A stretch of DNA of 64,000 nt from a bacterium (GCA_029565685.1 JAKQNR010000009.1:62001-126000); one strand, 5' to 3'. Positions 43,765 to 53,568 are shown, numbered from the stretch's first letter. Notes: generated from the letters alone by a model not told the origin. Numbers and translations: made by a program.

Positions 43765-45105
43765 ATGCTACGACGAATTGCTGCGTTTATCATCGCAGTT
43801 GGCTTGCCGCTTTCATCTCTTTATGCACAACCGGTCGTTTTAAAAACGAATTGGAAGATCGATGCGGAGCCGACCTCTTTCACCAACATTCCCTGGTTTT
43901 CACCGGGCGACAATGGGGTAAGATATTGCGCCTATAATCCCAAGACGGATCACGTTCTGGTTGTCAGCCGGACCAATGTGACCGGGGGCTTGACCGGACC
44001 TAATGCAGATATCATCATCCTCGATGCCGCAACCGGCGCCAAAATCGGCAAGATGCCTTTTGATCCTGCGATCATCAAAGGACAGGATCCCTTCGTCTTG
44101 CTGAATATCAAATGCGCCGCTGACGGCGTCATTTATGCGGGCAATCTTGTTCAATCGGCGACAACTTTTCCGTTCAAACTCTACCGTTGGGAAAATGAAA
44201 CAGCAGCTCCAACCCTCGCCTTCGAAAGCATCCAGTGGAGCGATCGCTATGGCGATGCGCTGGCCGTTATCGGTGAAGCAAATCAGACTATGATTTATGT
44301 GAGCGGGAGCGTGGATCAAAAATTTATCAATATTCTGACGACCAGCAACGGAATCGATTTCGAATGGACGGATATGCTGGAGATTCCGCCGGCGTATGCA
44401 TCGTTGGGAATCGCCTCCACCGCTCCCGGCGGCACTCTCTGGGTCAACAATGGGTATATCACCTACTATACGCCCGTCACTCTGCTGGCGCCTGATGGCG
44501 GTGTCCTTGGAAAAATTCCCTATGAAGTCGCGGATGATCATACCTCCGGGATCACTTATTTTACTTATGAAAACCGAGAATATATCATGGTGTTCAGTGG
44601 CGAGATGCTGCCGCAAAAAGGCTACCTGCTGGATGTCACCGATGGTCCTGAATCGGCAAAAGTGATCGCCGAAACGCCTCCCATGGGTTCGAACACCAAT
44701 GAAATGGGTCTGGGGGATATCGCCTATGATTCAAAGCGAAATGCGGTTATTCTTCTGTGCACCAACAATCAAATCGCCTCGTTTGATCTATCTTCCGCTC
44801 TGACGACAAAAGTTGAGGCCGAACGCCGGATTACGGTTCCGGATCGAATGGCGCTGTATCCAAACTATCCTAATCCCTTCAACCCCACCACGACCATCGA
44901 ATTTTCCTTATCAGAGGCTGCACAGGTTTCCCTCAAAATCTATACGTTGATGGGGAGCGAGGTTGTAGAGCTCATCGATGAAAAACTGGCAGCGGGCGTA
45001 CACAAGGTAGGCTGGAACGCTGAAAACTTGCCGAACGGCGTTTATCTATATGTTCTGGAAGCAGATGGATATAAAGATGCTCGAAAGGCAATTTTGATGA
45101 AATAA
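43765..45105 (+). CDS. Secreted beta-propeller protein with T9SS-like C-terminal sorting domain
   Basis: 446 residues; GGAG lies 9-10 nt before the ATG. A signal peptide (MLRRIAAFIIAVGLPLSSLYA) is followed by a propeller-like region (about 25-350) of repeated beta segments (PKTDHVLVVSRTN, TGPNADIIILDAATGAKIG, MGLGDIAYDSKRNAVILL). Residues about 365-446 are a sorting module: YPNYPNPFNPTTTIEFSL, then SLKIYTLMGSEV, LAAGVHKVGWNAENLPNGVY and a basic KAILMK end. This directs export through a type IX-like system or surface attachment (family knowledge). No secretion machinery genes are present here. Function of the propeller unknown. Confidence 0.85.
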   Translation: MLRRIAAFIIAVGLPLSSLYAQPVVLKTNWKIDAEPTSFTNIPWFSPGDNGVRYCAYNPKTDHVLVVSRTNVTGGLTGPNADIIILDAATGAKIGKMPFDPAIIKGQDPFVLLNIKCAADGVIYAGNLVQSATTFPFKLYRWENETAAPTLAFESIQWSDRYGDALAVIGEANQTMIYVSGSVDQKFINILTTSNGIDFEWTDMLEIPPAYASLGIASTAPGGTLWVNNGYITYYTPVTLLAPDGGVLGKIPYEVADDHTSGITYFTYENREYIMVFSGEMLPQKGYLLDVTDGPESAKVIAETPPMGSNTNEMGLGDIAYDSKRNAVILLCTNNQIASFDLSSALTTKVEAERRITVPDRMALYPNYPNPFNPTTTIEFSLSEAAQVSLKIYTLMGSEVVELIDEKLAAGVHKVGWNAENLPNGVYLYVLEADGYKDARKAILMK

Positions 45106-45273
45106 AATTTTCACTGCTCGTTTCCCAGCTCCAAAGAGTGTGCGAGAATCGTGAAACCTCTGAATGTTGCCGAGGTTATTGCGGCAATAGGAGAGGTCGT
45201 TTTTACGGCGCTATCAATAGAGATGCCTTTCGTTGCACCCATCATGATCAAAAAAACCGGAGCCGCGTCCGTT

Positions 45274-46461
45274 TCAATGGAAATCGGCATTGAATAACGG
45301 CAGCACACGCAGGTGTTTGCGATTGTCCCGGACGATGTTGATCAAGCCGAGCTGTAAGCCCTTGAGCCGGCGGGCGTAATTGACCAGCCCGATGGAGAGT
45401 CCGCTTTGTGTGCCCTGAATATGGTTAAAGGCGCTGGCGCTGAACAAGCTCATACGACCGTCATCGACCACACGAACCGTAGCCAGAGCGAGCTGCACTC
45501 CTCCTAACTCCTTGCCGGCGACTGTAATTCCGGCCATAGCAAGTCCTTTGACGCTCCTACCGCCGGCGCCCAGCCCGGCCAGAGTGATGCCGCAGAGTTC
45601 GCTTCCCGCGCCCACGCCAAGGCCGCCGATGGTGATGCCTTTGATGCTTTTCCCTGCGCCCACGCCAAAGCCGCCGATGGTGATGCCTTTGATGCTTTTC
45701 CCTGCGCCCACGCCAAAGCCCGCCAGGGAAATTCCTACAATGTCGCCGCCCGCGCCCACGCCGAATCCCGCTAACGAGATACCGGTCAGCTTCCCACCCA
45801 CACCCAAGCCCAAACCCGCGCAATGTAGGCCGGTTGCGTTTTCTGAAGCCCCGGCGCCCAATCCCGCCAGCGTAACACCCATCAGGTCGCCGCCGGCGCC
45901 CACGCCGAGTCCTGCTATCGTCAAACCTGTCGCATCGCCGCCCGAGCCGGCGCCCAGCCCGGCCAAAGTAATGCCGCTGAGCACTCCGCCCGCGCCCACG
46001 CCAAGGCCGCCGATGTTCACTCCGGTCATGATGCCGCCCGTCCCCAGTCCGAGTCCGGCGATGGAGATGCCTTTCACCACCGCGCCGCTGCCGATGCCCA
46101 GCAGCGCAAACGAGATGCCCTTTATTTGAGTCTCCGCAGCGATGCCTAGCGCGCCCAGCTGTATGCCGCTCAACGATCCCCCGCCGGGCAACGGCCCGAG
46201 GGAAAATCCTTTGATCCGTGACAATTGATCGGACTCGTAGGGTTTCCACAAAGTAACATTGATGCCGTTGACATAATCCACGTCGCGATCGCGATAGTTG
46301 AAGCGCAGTCCAGTGAAAGCTTTGGAATTGCCGAAACTTATGCCGGAACCGGAGCTGGGGATGTCAAGACTTCGGGCGCTGACGGAAAAAGGCAGGATGA
46401 ACATACTGATAGCAAAGGCCCAGGCGCAGTCGGAACGCTTAAAAGGCGTGAAAACGGACAT
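45274..46461 (-). CDS. 16-residue-repeat solenoid surface protein (LA_2272-like)
   Basis: 395 residues; AGGAG precedes the ATG. An N-terminal signal (AWAFAISMFILPFSVSA) is followed by about twelve near-identical 16-residue units from about residue 118 to 305 of the form GLGVGAGGxLxGITLA. The C-terminal third has a related but different pattern (GLSIGLVNYARRLKG, LQLGLINIVRDN), which resembles the LA_2272-type surface repeat proteins of Leptospira and others. A regular 16-residue Gly/Ala/Val/Ile repeat predicts a beta-solenoid exposed at the cell surface. Two adjacent units are identical at the DNA level, indicating recent expansion. No ligand known. Confidence 0.8.
   Translation of the reverse strand: MSVFTPFKRSDCAWAFAISMFILPFSVSARSLDIPSSGSGISFGNSKAFTGLRFNYRDRDVDYVNGINVTLWKPYESDQLSRIKGFSLGPLPGGGSLSGIQLGALGIAAETQIKGISFALLGIGSGAVVKGISIAGLGLGTGGIMTGVNIGGLGVGAGGVLSGITLAGLGAGSGGDATGLTIAGLGVGAGGDLMGVTLAGLGAGASENATGLHCAGLGLGVGGKLTGISLAGFGVGAGGDIVGISLAGFGVGAGKSIKGITIGGFGVGAGKSIKGITIGGLGVGAGSELCGITLAGLGAGGRSVKGLAMAGITVAGKELGGVQLALATVRVVDDGRMSLFSASAFNHIQGTQSGLSIGLVNYARRLKGLQLGLINIVRDNRKHLRVLPLFNADFH
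45623..45718 (-). repeat. Perfect 48-bp tandem duplication inside the solenoid gene
   Basis: 45623-45670 and 45671-45718 are identical base for base; each encodes one 16-residue unit (GFGVGAGKSIKGITIG). Flanking units are diverged, so this pair is a recent duplication. Confidence 0.9.
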
Positions 46462-46589
46462 GGCATCACTCTCCTGTGTAATTCAAGCAACTCGGCAGGT
46501 GTATCTGGTTTACGAGAAATCGGATAATTGGTTTCCCTGTCTGGCTGTTATTTCTGAACAGCGGACGAGTAAAGCGTGTTAACGAGCGT

Positions 46590-47474
46590 TCACTCCCCTC
46601 GGGCATACCTCTGCTGATACTGCCGCCACGTCGTTATCGATTTCGTCAGCGCGGTTTCGCAGTCCTGTTGAATTTTATAGCACTGCAGGCCGAATTTACC
46701 TTTGTAACCATTGTCCTTTAAGAGCTTGACGAGTTTATAGACATCGAAGCTGCCTTCGCCGAGCGGCCGAATCAGACGATCCCAGCCCATGGCGCGGGTA
46801 TCCCCGCTGTCCGCGCCATGAATGGATACCATGAACAACCACGGCAGGGCAGCGATGGTCTTTTGCTCCCATCCCTGCTCCCCTTCCACCTTGAGCAGAT
46901 GGCATAGATTGAGCGTGGCGCCGACATTGCGGCGGTTGGTTTTTCTCGCCAATTCGACGGCGTGGTGCAGGGTTTCACAATATAAATCAGCATGGGGATA
47001 TACCGCGATCTGGACGCGCAACGGAGCTGCCAAGTCGGCCAGATCGCGAAGGCCTCGGACAAAAAGCGAATCCCCCCGAGCTTTATCCGTCACACTGCTG
47101 TCAGCATGGAGGTGCAGAGCCACGAGAAGATTCCGGTCGTGTGAATGACGAAGTATATCGCTTAGGTCGGGATGTTGGCTGATTTTGCCGTCTTTAATAT
47201 TCATGGCAATGTATATTTCCGGCATCTCCAGGCCGACTTTGTCCAGAGCGGCCCGCCAGGCGTAATAGGTCTCCTCCCCATGGCCGGCCAAGCCGTCATA
47301 GCCCAGCCGTTTTACCAGAGCGGCCGGTTCTTCATATCCCTGCGGCGCATTGAGCATCGTGCGCACCCCGTTGTTGAAGCAATAAAACACATTATCCAAT
47401 TTTTTCCCCTGACTGCAGCAAAACAAAAGCGCGCACAGAACGCTGCCGAATAAAGTCATTCTCTTCTTAGCCAA
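46590..47474 (-). CDS. Sugar phosphate isomerase/epimerase-like lipoprotein
   Basis: 294 residues. The start is probably a TTG at 47474 because AGGAGGT lies 5 nt upstream; an ATG at 47459 is the alternative. A hydrophobic stretch ends FCCSQG, a lipobox-like site. The body is an AP-endonuclease-2/xylose-isomerase-type TIM barrel: RLGYDGLAGHGEETYYAW, LLVALHLHADSS, NVGATLNLCHLLKVEG, VSIHGADSGDT and YKGKFGLQCYKIQQD, with His/Glu/Asp ligands at strand ends. It overlaps the end of the Gfo/Idh/MocA gene by 8 nt. Exported pairs of this kind are typical of planctomycete- and Bacteroidota-like sugar catabolism. Substrate unknown. Confidence 0.85.
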   Translation of the reverse strand: MAKKRMTLFGSVLCALLFCCSQGKKLDNVFYCFNNGVRTMLNAPQGYEEPAALVKRLGYDGLAGHGEETYYAWRAALDKVGLEMPEIYIAMNIKDGKISQHPDLSDILRHSHDRNLLVALHLHADSSVTDKARGDSLFVRGLRDLADLAAPLRVQIAVYPHADLYCETLHHAVELARKTNRRNVGATLNLCHLLKVEGEQGWEQKTIAALPWLFMVSIHGADSGDTRAMGWDRLIRPLGEGSFDVYKLVKLLKDNGYKGKFGLQCYKIQQDCETALTKSITTWRQYQQRYARGE

Positions 47475-48831
47475 GCTTTACCTCCTGGAATTTATTCATC
47501 CATTCCACCACGTTGCGATCGAGCCATTTTTCACGAAACGGCCGCATCAGCATGGCATTGGCCGCTGCGTCATCGACAAATTTGCCGGCTGTTTTATCCC
47601 AGGTTAATTCACACCCCAGTTTCACTGATATCAATCCCATCAGAGTAGTGACATAAACAGTGTGCCCCACCTCCAACGGCTCAAAGGATTTGCCGCCGGT
47701 CTCCACCGCTCGCAGGAAATCAGCTTTGTCGGTCAAGGTGCCGGCATAGGTCTTGTCGCCAGACACGGGCTGGTAATCCAGTATCTTTTGATCGCTTGCC
47801 TGCAGCTTGTCGGGATAAGTGACCTTGATCCAGCCGGCCGCCCCCTCAAACAGCACATAGGGCTCATCGATTTTATAATGCATCACAAAACCGTCCTGAT
47901 AGGTGTATTCGATGTCAAACACCTCGATGGTGTTCCACAACCCCTGGCTAAAACGGCCCCCGCCTTTCACTTTCACGGGCAGTTCATACTCCCGCTTCAT
48001 TCCCCAGAGGGCGATATCCATCAGATGGGCGCCCCAATTGGTGATCATGCCGTTGCAATAGTCGTCGATGCGGAGCCAGCCCGGACGGGTATCGATGGTG
48101 GCGGGATCGTGCACCCGACTTTGGGTGTAGGGCGCCGGAAACGCCGGTCCCAACCACATGTCATAGTTGAGCGCTTTGGGGATGGCCATTTCCGGTTGCG
48201 GTCCGACCGCACTGCCGTTCAGTTCTCCCGGCACGCCCACGACAACATGCTGTAATTCGCCGATAACCTTGTTATGGACGATCTCTACCGCTCTCTGAAA
48301 GGTGCGCAAGGAGCGGAACTCACTGTCAAGACGATTGGCCACGCCCTTGGTTTTAACCGCCTCGATCAAAGCTTTGCTGTGCGAGTAGCTGATCGACAGC
48401 GCCTTCTCCATGGCAACATGTTTGCCCGCCAGCGCGGCAGCGATGCCTGCCGGCGCATGCCAGTGATCGGGCGTGGATACCATCACGGCATCGATCTTTT
48501 TGCTGGCGATCAATTCGCGGTAGTCTGAATACTTTTTCACGCCCTGGAATTTTTTACTCGCCTTGGAGTAAGCCTCGTTGATGACCGTTGCGGCCAGATC
48601 CATACGCCAGGAATCCACGTCGTTCACCGCAATCACCTGACAATTCGGCAGCTGCAAAAATCCGTTTTTCAGGTTGACGTGCACCGCCTGACGGCCGGCG
48701 CCGATCATCCCCACGGTGATGCGTTCACTGGGCGCATGCTTGCCGAATACAGAAGAAGGCACGATGACCGGAGCGGCTATACCGCCGAGGGCGGCAGCGC
48801 CGGCCTGAGTCAAAAACTCTCTGCGCTTCAT
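47467..48831 (-). CDS. Gfo/Idh/MocA-family oxidoreductase with Tat signal
   Basis: 454 residues. A twin-arginine signal (MKRREFLTQAGAAALGG) sends it folded across the membrane, probably with NAD(P) bound. The Rossmann segment is TVGMIGAGRQAVHVN (about 40), followed by the EKALS-type motif (HVAMEKALSISYSHS) and a C-terminal alpha/beta dimer domain. These enzymes oxidise or rearrange sugars and inositols. The downstream isomerase/epimerase gene overlaps by 8 nt, so the two likely act together. Substrate not determinable. Confidence 0.92.
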   Translation of the reverse strand: MKRREFLTQAGAAALGGIAAPVIVPSSVFGKHAPSERITVGMIGAGRQAVHVNLKNGFLQLPNCQVIAVNDVDSWRMDLAATVINEAYSKASKKFQGVKKYSDYRELIASKKIDAVMVSTPDHWHAPAGIAAALAGKHVAMEKALSISYSHSKALIEAVKTKGVANRLDSEFRSLRTFQRAVEIVHNKVIGELQHVVVGVPGELNGSAVGPQPEMAIPKALNYDMWLGPAFPAPYTQSRVHDPATIDTRPGWLRIDDYCNGMITNWGAHLMDIALWGMKREYELPVKVKGGGRFSQGLWNTIEVFDIEYTYQDGFVMHYKIDEPYVLFEGAAGWIKVTYPDKLQASDQKILDYQPVSGDKTYAGTLTDKADFLRAVETGGKSFEPLEVGHTVYVTTLMGLISVKLGCELTWDKTAGKFVDDAAANAMLMRPFREKWLDRNVVEWMNKFQEVKLG

Positions 48832-48970
48832 AGATGAGCTCTCTTTCAGCGTTTGGGTCCCGAATAAAATGCTTCACAAAAAAATCTTAATATTATTTAA
48901 AAATAAAATGTCGATTATATCCTTGAATTGCAAGGTGTTTTTAAACACCCTCTCTGCTTGTAACACAGGG

Positions 48971-49016
48971 AAACGACACCCGCAGTGGCCGCAAAATCCG
49001 CGGCAACATTCGAAGG
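48971..49016. repeat. Interspersed repeat, copy B
   Basis: Counterpart of 43309-43354; about 36 of 46 positions shared with one gap. It lies between two divergent-in-function minus-strand genes, in a stretch with no supported CDS. Confidence 0.45.
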
Positions 49017-49119
49017 GCCGACGCTTCGTAAACAGTCTCTAAAGTTCGAAAACGAGAGACTCACCTCCTTGATGCGGTCCGGGTAATCTTTATGGTGCAA
49101 GAAGAGAACGGCTGCTCAA

Positions 49120-52100
49120 CTAATGTATAATAATTAATTTGCGTATGCAGATAAACGAACCGGCTTGAAGACGGACAAGATACACGCCGCCGGCAGCGGG
49201 TTGGTTTGCCATGGTCTGGCCGTGCCAATGGCGTACATATCGACCGGCCGCCATCTGTTGGTCCGCTAATACAGCCACCACCTGGCCGGAAAGATTATAA
49301 ATCTTCAGCGTTGCATGAACCGGCAAGGCCAGTTCAAAGGCAATGTCGGTTTGAGCGTTAAAAGGATTGGGATAATTCTGCTGTAAAACGAATCGATCCG
49401 GCTTTTCTTCACCATGCACCGTCGTCGGTCCCAGGGTAAAGCTTTGTTCCGGAGCAAAAGGACCGCCGGTAAAACCAGGGTCAACGGTTTGAACGCTCCA
49501 ATAATAGGTCCCGGCGGTCAGTCCGTACAGCTTGCAGATTTTTCCGCAAAGCATGTTGCCCTGGGTCAGAATGAAACGTTGACCGGAAAGAATGTTTGCC
49601 GATGGCGAGACGATTTCACATCCGCCTGGTCTGCTGCCGACGCGAAGGTTGTAGGTGATTTCGCTGCGTCGCAAAGTTGGATCCGACGGCGGTTGCCAGC
49701 GGAGAACCACGCTGTCCCGACCCGCCTCGGCGGTCAGAGCCATTGGCGGACACGGCGAATTTTTGCGCTGCGTTGTTTCATTGCGCAACCAGGCGATGGA
49801 AGCGCTGGCAGTATAGGTTAAAAGAATATCGAGATCGCCGTCGAGATCAAAATCGCAGCAATAGGGATTCATGCCCAACATAGTGGAAAAGGCAAAGATT
49901 TTCTCCATGCCGGAATCACCTTGCAGGTAAATGTCATAATGGTCGTTTTCAAGCTTGATCAGGTCGCGCAGGCCATCGTTGTTCAAATCCCCGTCAACGC
50001 CGAAGGATCCCCAACCGGCGCCGGATCGGACAAAAGCACCTTGGTCGTTATAGTAAACCGTCGTGCCGTTTTCCTGTTCGATGCAGATGTCGCTATCGTC
50101 GTCGAAATCGCAATCGCGCCAAAACGGCATAGCCGCGGCCTGTTCATCGCGCCAGCGAAAAAGAGAGGAGTCGACGGCGGAAAACCGTCCGCGCTGGTTG
50201 TTGAACAGCCGAATGACAGCACGCCGGTCGGCGCCATCCGCAGATCCAATTAGACCGCGAAAAAGAAGGTCCAGATCTCCGTCTTGATCATAATCGCAAT
50301 AAAAATAGTCGCCATAGCCTGTCGACAAGGCGTCGGGCGACGCCAGATGCCAGCCGTTCGCCATATGGTAAAAGATTTGGCTGGTGCACATCATGTCGGA
50401 AGCAACGCCGCTGGCCAGGATATCCTGCCGGCCGTCGTTGTTCGCGTCCAGCAGCAAAATCTTGTAGCCGTTGTTGAATCCAATCAATAAAGGAATCTCA
50501 TCAAAAGACTGCACCCAATCGACCAAATCGTTGCGTAAAAAGCTGAAATGGGCATTGGTGGTGAGAAACAGAGTCATGATGTCCAGGTCATTATCGCTGT
50601 CATAATCGCAAATGCGTGTTCTGCCGTGTGCCCAGGAATTGATGAAATCGAGCCTTTCTTCTGCGTAGGTTCCGAGGCTATTTTTAAAAATGGCTTGCAT
50701 GGAGGAAGAATTTTTTAGGTACTGCATCAGAATATCCAGGTCGCCGTCATGGTCCATGTCCGCAATTTGGAAAAAATTTTGCGGGCAGGGGAGCGACGAG
50801 TTCATATAAGTAAAGGGAAGGCGATAGTCGACGGTCAAGGTTTCTGAGGGTGCGCTGTGCAGATGAGACCAGTTTTCCGCTTTGAGAAAATATTGCTGGA
50901 TCTGTCCTTGCTGACTATGGATGTCTGAATAATTGCGTATATTGCCGTCCAACTCGGCGATTTTTTTCTCGACATTATTTGCGACTTTATAGAGATGATA
51001 GCGATACACCTCTTCAGGCCGGCTGTGGGTCCAGGTTATGTTGATGCGCTCTGCGCTCATTTCAGCGTGCAGCGAATCGGGCGCCTGAACCGGTTCATGG
51101 CTGCTTGGGATCACGAAATGCATCTCCTCCGCAAAGGGCGAGCCGTTATAGTTGATATCCAACGACTGCACGGTCCAATAATACTCGCCGGCCGGCAACC
51201 GCAGATGCCACTGTGTATTATTCCAGACGTTACCCGCCGCAGGGATCAGCCTTTTCCCGCTGTGGCGCAAGGACAGGGGCGGAAGGATATCGCAAGTACC
51301 AGGAGAGGTGCCGACAGCTAGATTAAACGTCAGGCCTGCATTCGATGGTGCAGACCAGGAAAAACAGGCGCTATGTCCAGCAATGTCGACCGCAAGATTC
51401 CGCGGTACATCGGGCAGTGCGGCCGGCGATGTGCTGTTATTCATGAAAAGCCTGCCGGCTGTTCCGCCCCAGGGGTTGTCGCCAAGAGTTAAAAAATCCA
51501 CATCGCCATCGAGATCATAATCAGCGGGCGCCGCACCTCGGGACGGGGTTTGGTCCAGAGCCGTGTTTTCAATTCGGGAGAATCCGGCTTTTTCGCCATG
51601 ATACAGCTGGGTGGAATAACGGCTGTAATCGCTGCTTCTGCCGCCCAACAACACATCACACAGGCCGTCATTGTCATAATCCAACCAGACTGCCTGGCCC
51701 TGTCGGGTATCGGTCAAATCAACGACCGCGGCGTTGCGGAGATCGCCTCCATTTCGGTGGATGGATGCGGCTGCGGCGCCGCTGATTAAAAAATCCATAT
51801 CCCCATCACGATCGTAATCAGCGACGTCCAGGCCATTGAAAGCCGACCAGGGTGCAGGTTCCGCGATCAAGCGCCCCTGCTCATTGCGATACAACGTTCC
51901 GCAGTTGTCAAGCAGATCCAGATCTTGATCATGATCCACATCGCACCACCAGCCATGCTGGGCGTTGTTATCCGGCAGGACATCTGTTCTAATAAATCCG
52001 GCAGGGATATTCTGCCATAACGTCAATCCTCTCTGATTTCGCTCAGTAGCCGCAGCCATGTCTGCATCGCCGTCGTGATCAAAATCCGCCCAGGCCGGCG

Positions 52101-53568
52101 CGCCATAGTACACTGGAGACAAAGAAAAATCCGCTAAAGAAAAGAGGCCTTTCTGATTCCGATAAATTTGTGTTTTATATTCACCGTTGCCGCTCTTGCC
52201 CAAAACGACCAGATCCAAGTCATTGTCGCTGTCCAGGTCGATCCATTGCAGTGAAAGAGCGGATAGATCGAGCGATACCAATTGCTCGGCCGTCAACCGG
52301 CCCTGGTCATTGCGATAAAAATGAACCTGACCGTAATACAGAACCACGAGATCCGGATCACCGTCGTTATCCACATCGCCCCATTCAGCTGTGCCATCGT
52401 TATCTGTGTTGATCTTGATGCCGGTGTCGATGAAGGGTATATTTTCAACGGTTATCATCTTTTCAATCTTTAGGGTATCAGCGCCCATGGGGCCGGTTGC
52501 GATCAGAGTTACGGTGTATTGGCCTGCGGAACGATAGCCGTGGGTTGGATTGGGGATATCTTCATGTACGGATCCGTCGCCGAAATCCCAGTCCCACTGC
52601 GTGACTGTGCCGGTACATTGATTGGTGAAATGTACAGAAAGACCTGTCCAGCCATGAATCGGCGCAGCCGTGAAACTCGCCCTGGGCGGAGCCGGCGGCG
52701 GCGGAGGCGGAGGTGGAGGCAAAGGCGCCGCGGAACAAATGAGAATGCTTTTTATTCTGCTGTAACCATGATTGAAAGGATGAGCAAAATGCGACGGCGG
52801 CCAGAGGCTGGCCCAAAAGGTTTCACCGGGCGCCAGGCCGCCATAGTTGATATGATATAGATCATCTTCAGGTCCTTCGCCTCTCTCATCAAGGCCGTCG
52901 ATAATGACGGCGTGTGAGGCTTCGTCAACGCGGGCAAGGACCGCCATCACCGGCAGAGCCTGTTTCATCCACCACTGCAGGTTGACGAGAAGTGTGGAAT
53001 CGGATCCGAACAGGAGCTCCGCAGCGCTAAAGCCAAAGGCGGAACGCAGGGCCGTGGGAACCTTGCCCTCCAGCGCCTGAGAATAGTCCACGCCATAATT
53101 GGTGGCTGCCGCGACGCCGGCGCTGTAGACCAGTTCGTCCACGAGCCCGGAATCGGATTCTGCATTCAAGGGGAATTGCAGAGAGCTGAGCGATTGATTG
53201 AGCTGCGGCCATTTGAGGGTGTTGAACGAGCCGCAATCTTGATCGATGCGGAATTTAAAAGTATTCAGGATAGAGGTGTAATTGTCCGCTTCGCTGAATG
53301 TTTTTATCTGCAGGCCGTCGTGATGATAGTGGATCAGCTGCGCCATGGCGACAGCCACGCAGCCTGCCAGACAACGGGCCTGGCGATCCGCATCCCAGGG
53401 ACAGCGGGCATTGAACGGATACTCCTGATGCCAGACCGTTTGCAGCCAGCCGCCGGTCAAGGTCGAATCTGGATGAGGCCAGATGGTCTGTCCGCGGGCA
53501 GAAAGCGAAGGATTCGCAAGCAGCCCGGCCAAGCCGGACAACAACATAAACAGGCGCGGAGTTGGCAT
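49120..53568 (-). CDS. Secreted C10 (streptopain-type) peptidase with PKD, VCBS repeats and sorting domain
   Basis: 1482 residues with a signal peptide. The N-terminal third is a C10 peptidase: catalytic Cys at about 70 in AGCVAVAMAQLIHYHH and His at about 219 in EASHAVIIDG. A proline-rich linker (nine consecutive Pro) leads to a PKD domain (WDWDFGDGSVHEDIPNPTHGY). Two blocks of VCBS/FG-GAP repeats follow (DVDNDGDPD, DFDHDGDAD, DYDLDGDVD; then DMDHDGDLD, DYDQDGDLD, DFDLDGDLD and others), separated by fibronectin-like modules. The end is a sorting module (QQNYPNPFNAQ, then SGQVVAVLADQQ). It is likely surface-exposed; the repeats suggest calcium-dependent ligand binding. No separate inhibitor gene is seen. 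Confidence 0.9.
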   Translation of the reverse strand: MPTPRLFMLLSGLAGLLANPSLSARGQTIWPHPDSTLTGGWLQTVWHQEYPFNARCPWDADRQARCLAGCVAVAMAQLIHYHHDGLQIKTFSEADNYTSILNTFKFRIDQDCGSFNTLKWPQLNQSLSSLQFPLNAESDSGLVDELVYSAGVAAATNYGVDYSQALEGKVPTALRSAFGFSAAELLFGSDSTLLVNLQWWMKQALPVMAVLARVDEASHAVIIDGLDERGEGPEDDLYHINYGGLAPGETFWASLWPPSHFAHPFNHGYSRIKSILICSAAPLPPPPPPPPPAPPRASFTAAPIHGWTGLSVHFTNQCTGTVTQWDWDFGDGSVHEDIPNPTHGYRSAGQYTVTLIATGPMGADTLKIEKMITVENIPFIDTGIKINTDNDGTAEWGDVDNDGDPDLVVLYYGQVHFYRNDQGRLTAEQLVSLDLSALSLQWIDLDSDNDLDLVVLGKSGNGEYKTQIYRNQKGLFSLADFSLSPVYYGAPAWADFDHDGDADMAAATERNQRGLTLWQNIPAGFIRTDVLPDNNAQHGWWCDVDHDQDLDLLDNCGTLYRNEQGRLIAEPAPWSAFNGLDVADYDRDGDMDFLISGAAAASIHRNGGDLRNAAVVDLTDTRQGQAVWLDYDNDGLCDVLLGGRSSDYSRYSTQLYHGEKAGFSRIENTALDQTPSRGAAPADYDLDGDVDFLTLGDNPWGGTAGRLFMNNSTSPAALPDVPRNLAVDIAGHSACFSWSAPSNAGLTFNLAVGTSPGTCDILPPLSLRHSGKRLIPAAGNVWNNTQWHLRLPAGEYYWTVQSLDINYNGSPFAEEMHFVIPSSHEPVQAPDSLHAEMSAERINITWTHSRPEEVYRYHLYKVANNVEKKIAELDGNIRNYSDIHSQQGQIQQYFLKAENWSHLHSAPSETLTVDYRLPFTYMNSSLPCPQNFFQIADMDHDGDLDILMQYLKNSSSMQAIFKNSLGTYAEERLDFINSWAHGRTRICDYDSDNDLDIMTLFLTTNAHFSFLRNDLVDWVQSFDEIPLLIGFNNGYKILLLDANNDGRQDILASGVASDMMCTSQIFYHMANGWHLASPDALSTGYGDYFYCDYDQDGDLDLLFRGLIGSADGADRRAVIRLFNNQRGRFSAVDSSLFRWRDEQAAAMPFWRDCDFDDDSDICIEQENGTTVYYNDQGAFVRSGAGWGSFGVDGDLNNDGLRDLIKLENDHYDIYLQGDSGMEKIFAFSTMLGMNPYCCDFDLDGDLDILLTYTASASIAWLRNETTQRKNSPCPPMALTAEAGRDSVVLRWQPPSDPTLRRSEITYNLRVGSRPGGCEIVSPSANILSGQRFILTQGNMLCGKICKLYGLTAGTYYWSVQTVDPGFTGGPFAPEQSFTLGPTTVHGEEKPDRFVLQQNYPNPFNAQTDIAFELALPVHATLKIYNLSGQVVAVLADQQMAAGRYVRHWHGQTMANQPAAGGVYLVRLQAGSFICIRKLIIIH

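Noticed and set aside
45111-45308. Short minus-strand frame (65 codons) and an overlapping plus-strand frame near 45150-45297
   Set aside because: Both look equally coding-like, neither has a start site, and the region is only the spacer between two convergent genes.
45512-46129. Pro/Ala-rich plus-strand frame and a CRISPR-like regular 48-bp spacing
   Set aside because: Both are consequences of the in-frame 16-residue solenoid repeats of the minus-strand gene; there are no unique spacers or cas genes.
48915-49100. 61-codon minus-strand frame and a TATAAT-like box near 48915-48920 as promoter for the 48831 gene
   Set aside because: The frame overlaps the interspersed repeat and has no start signal; no acceptable -35 lies 16-18 nt from the TATAAT.
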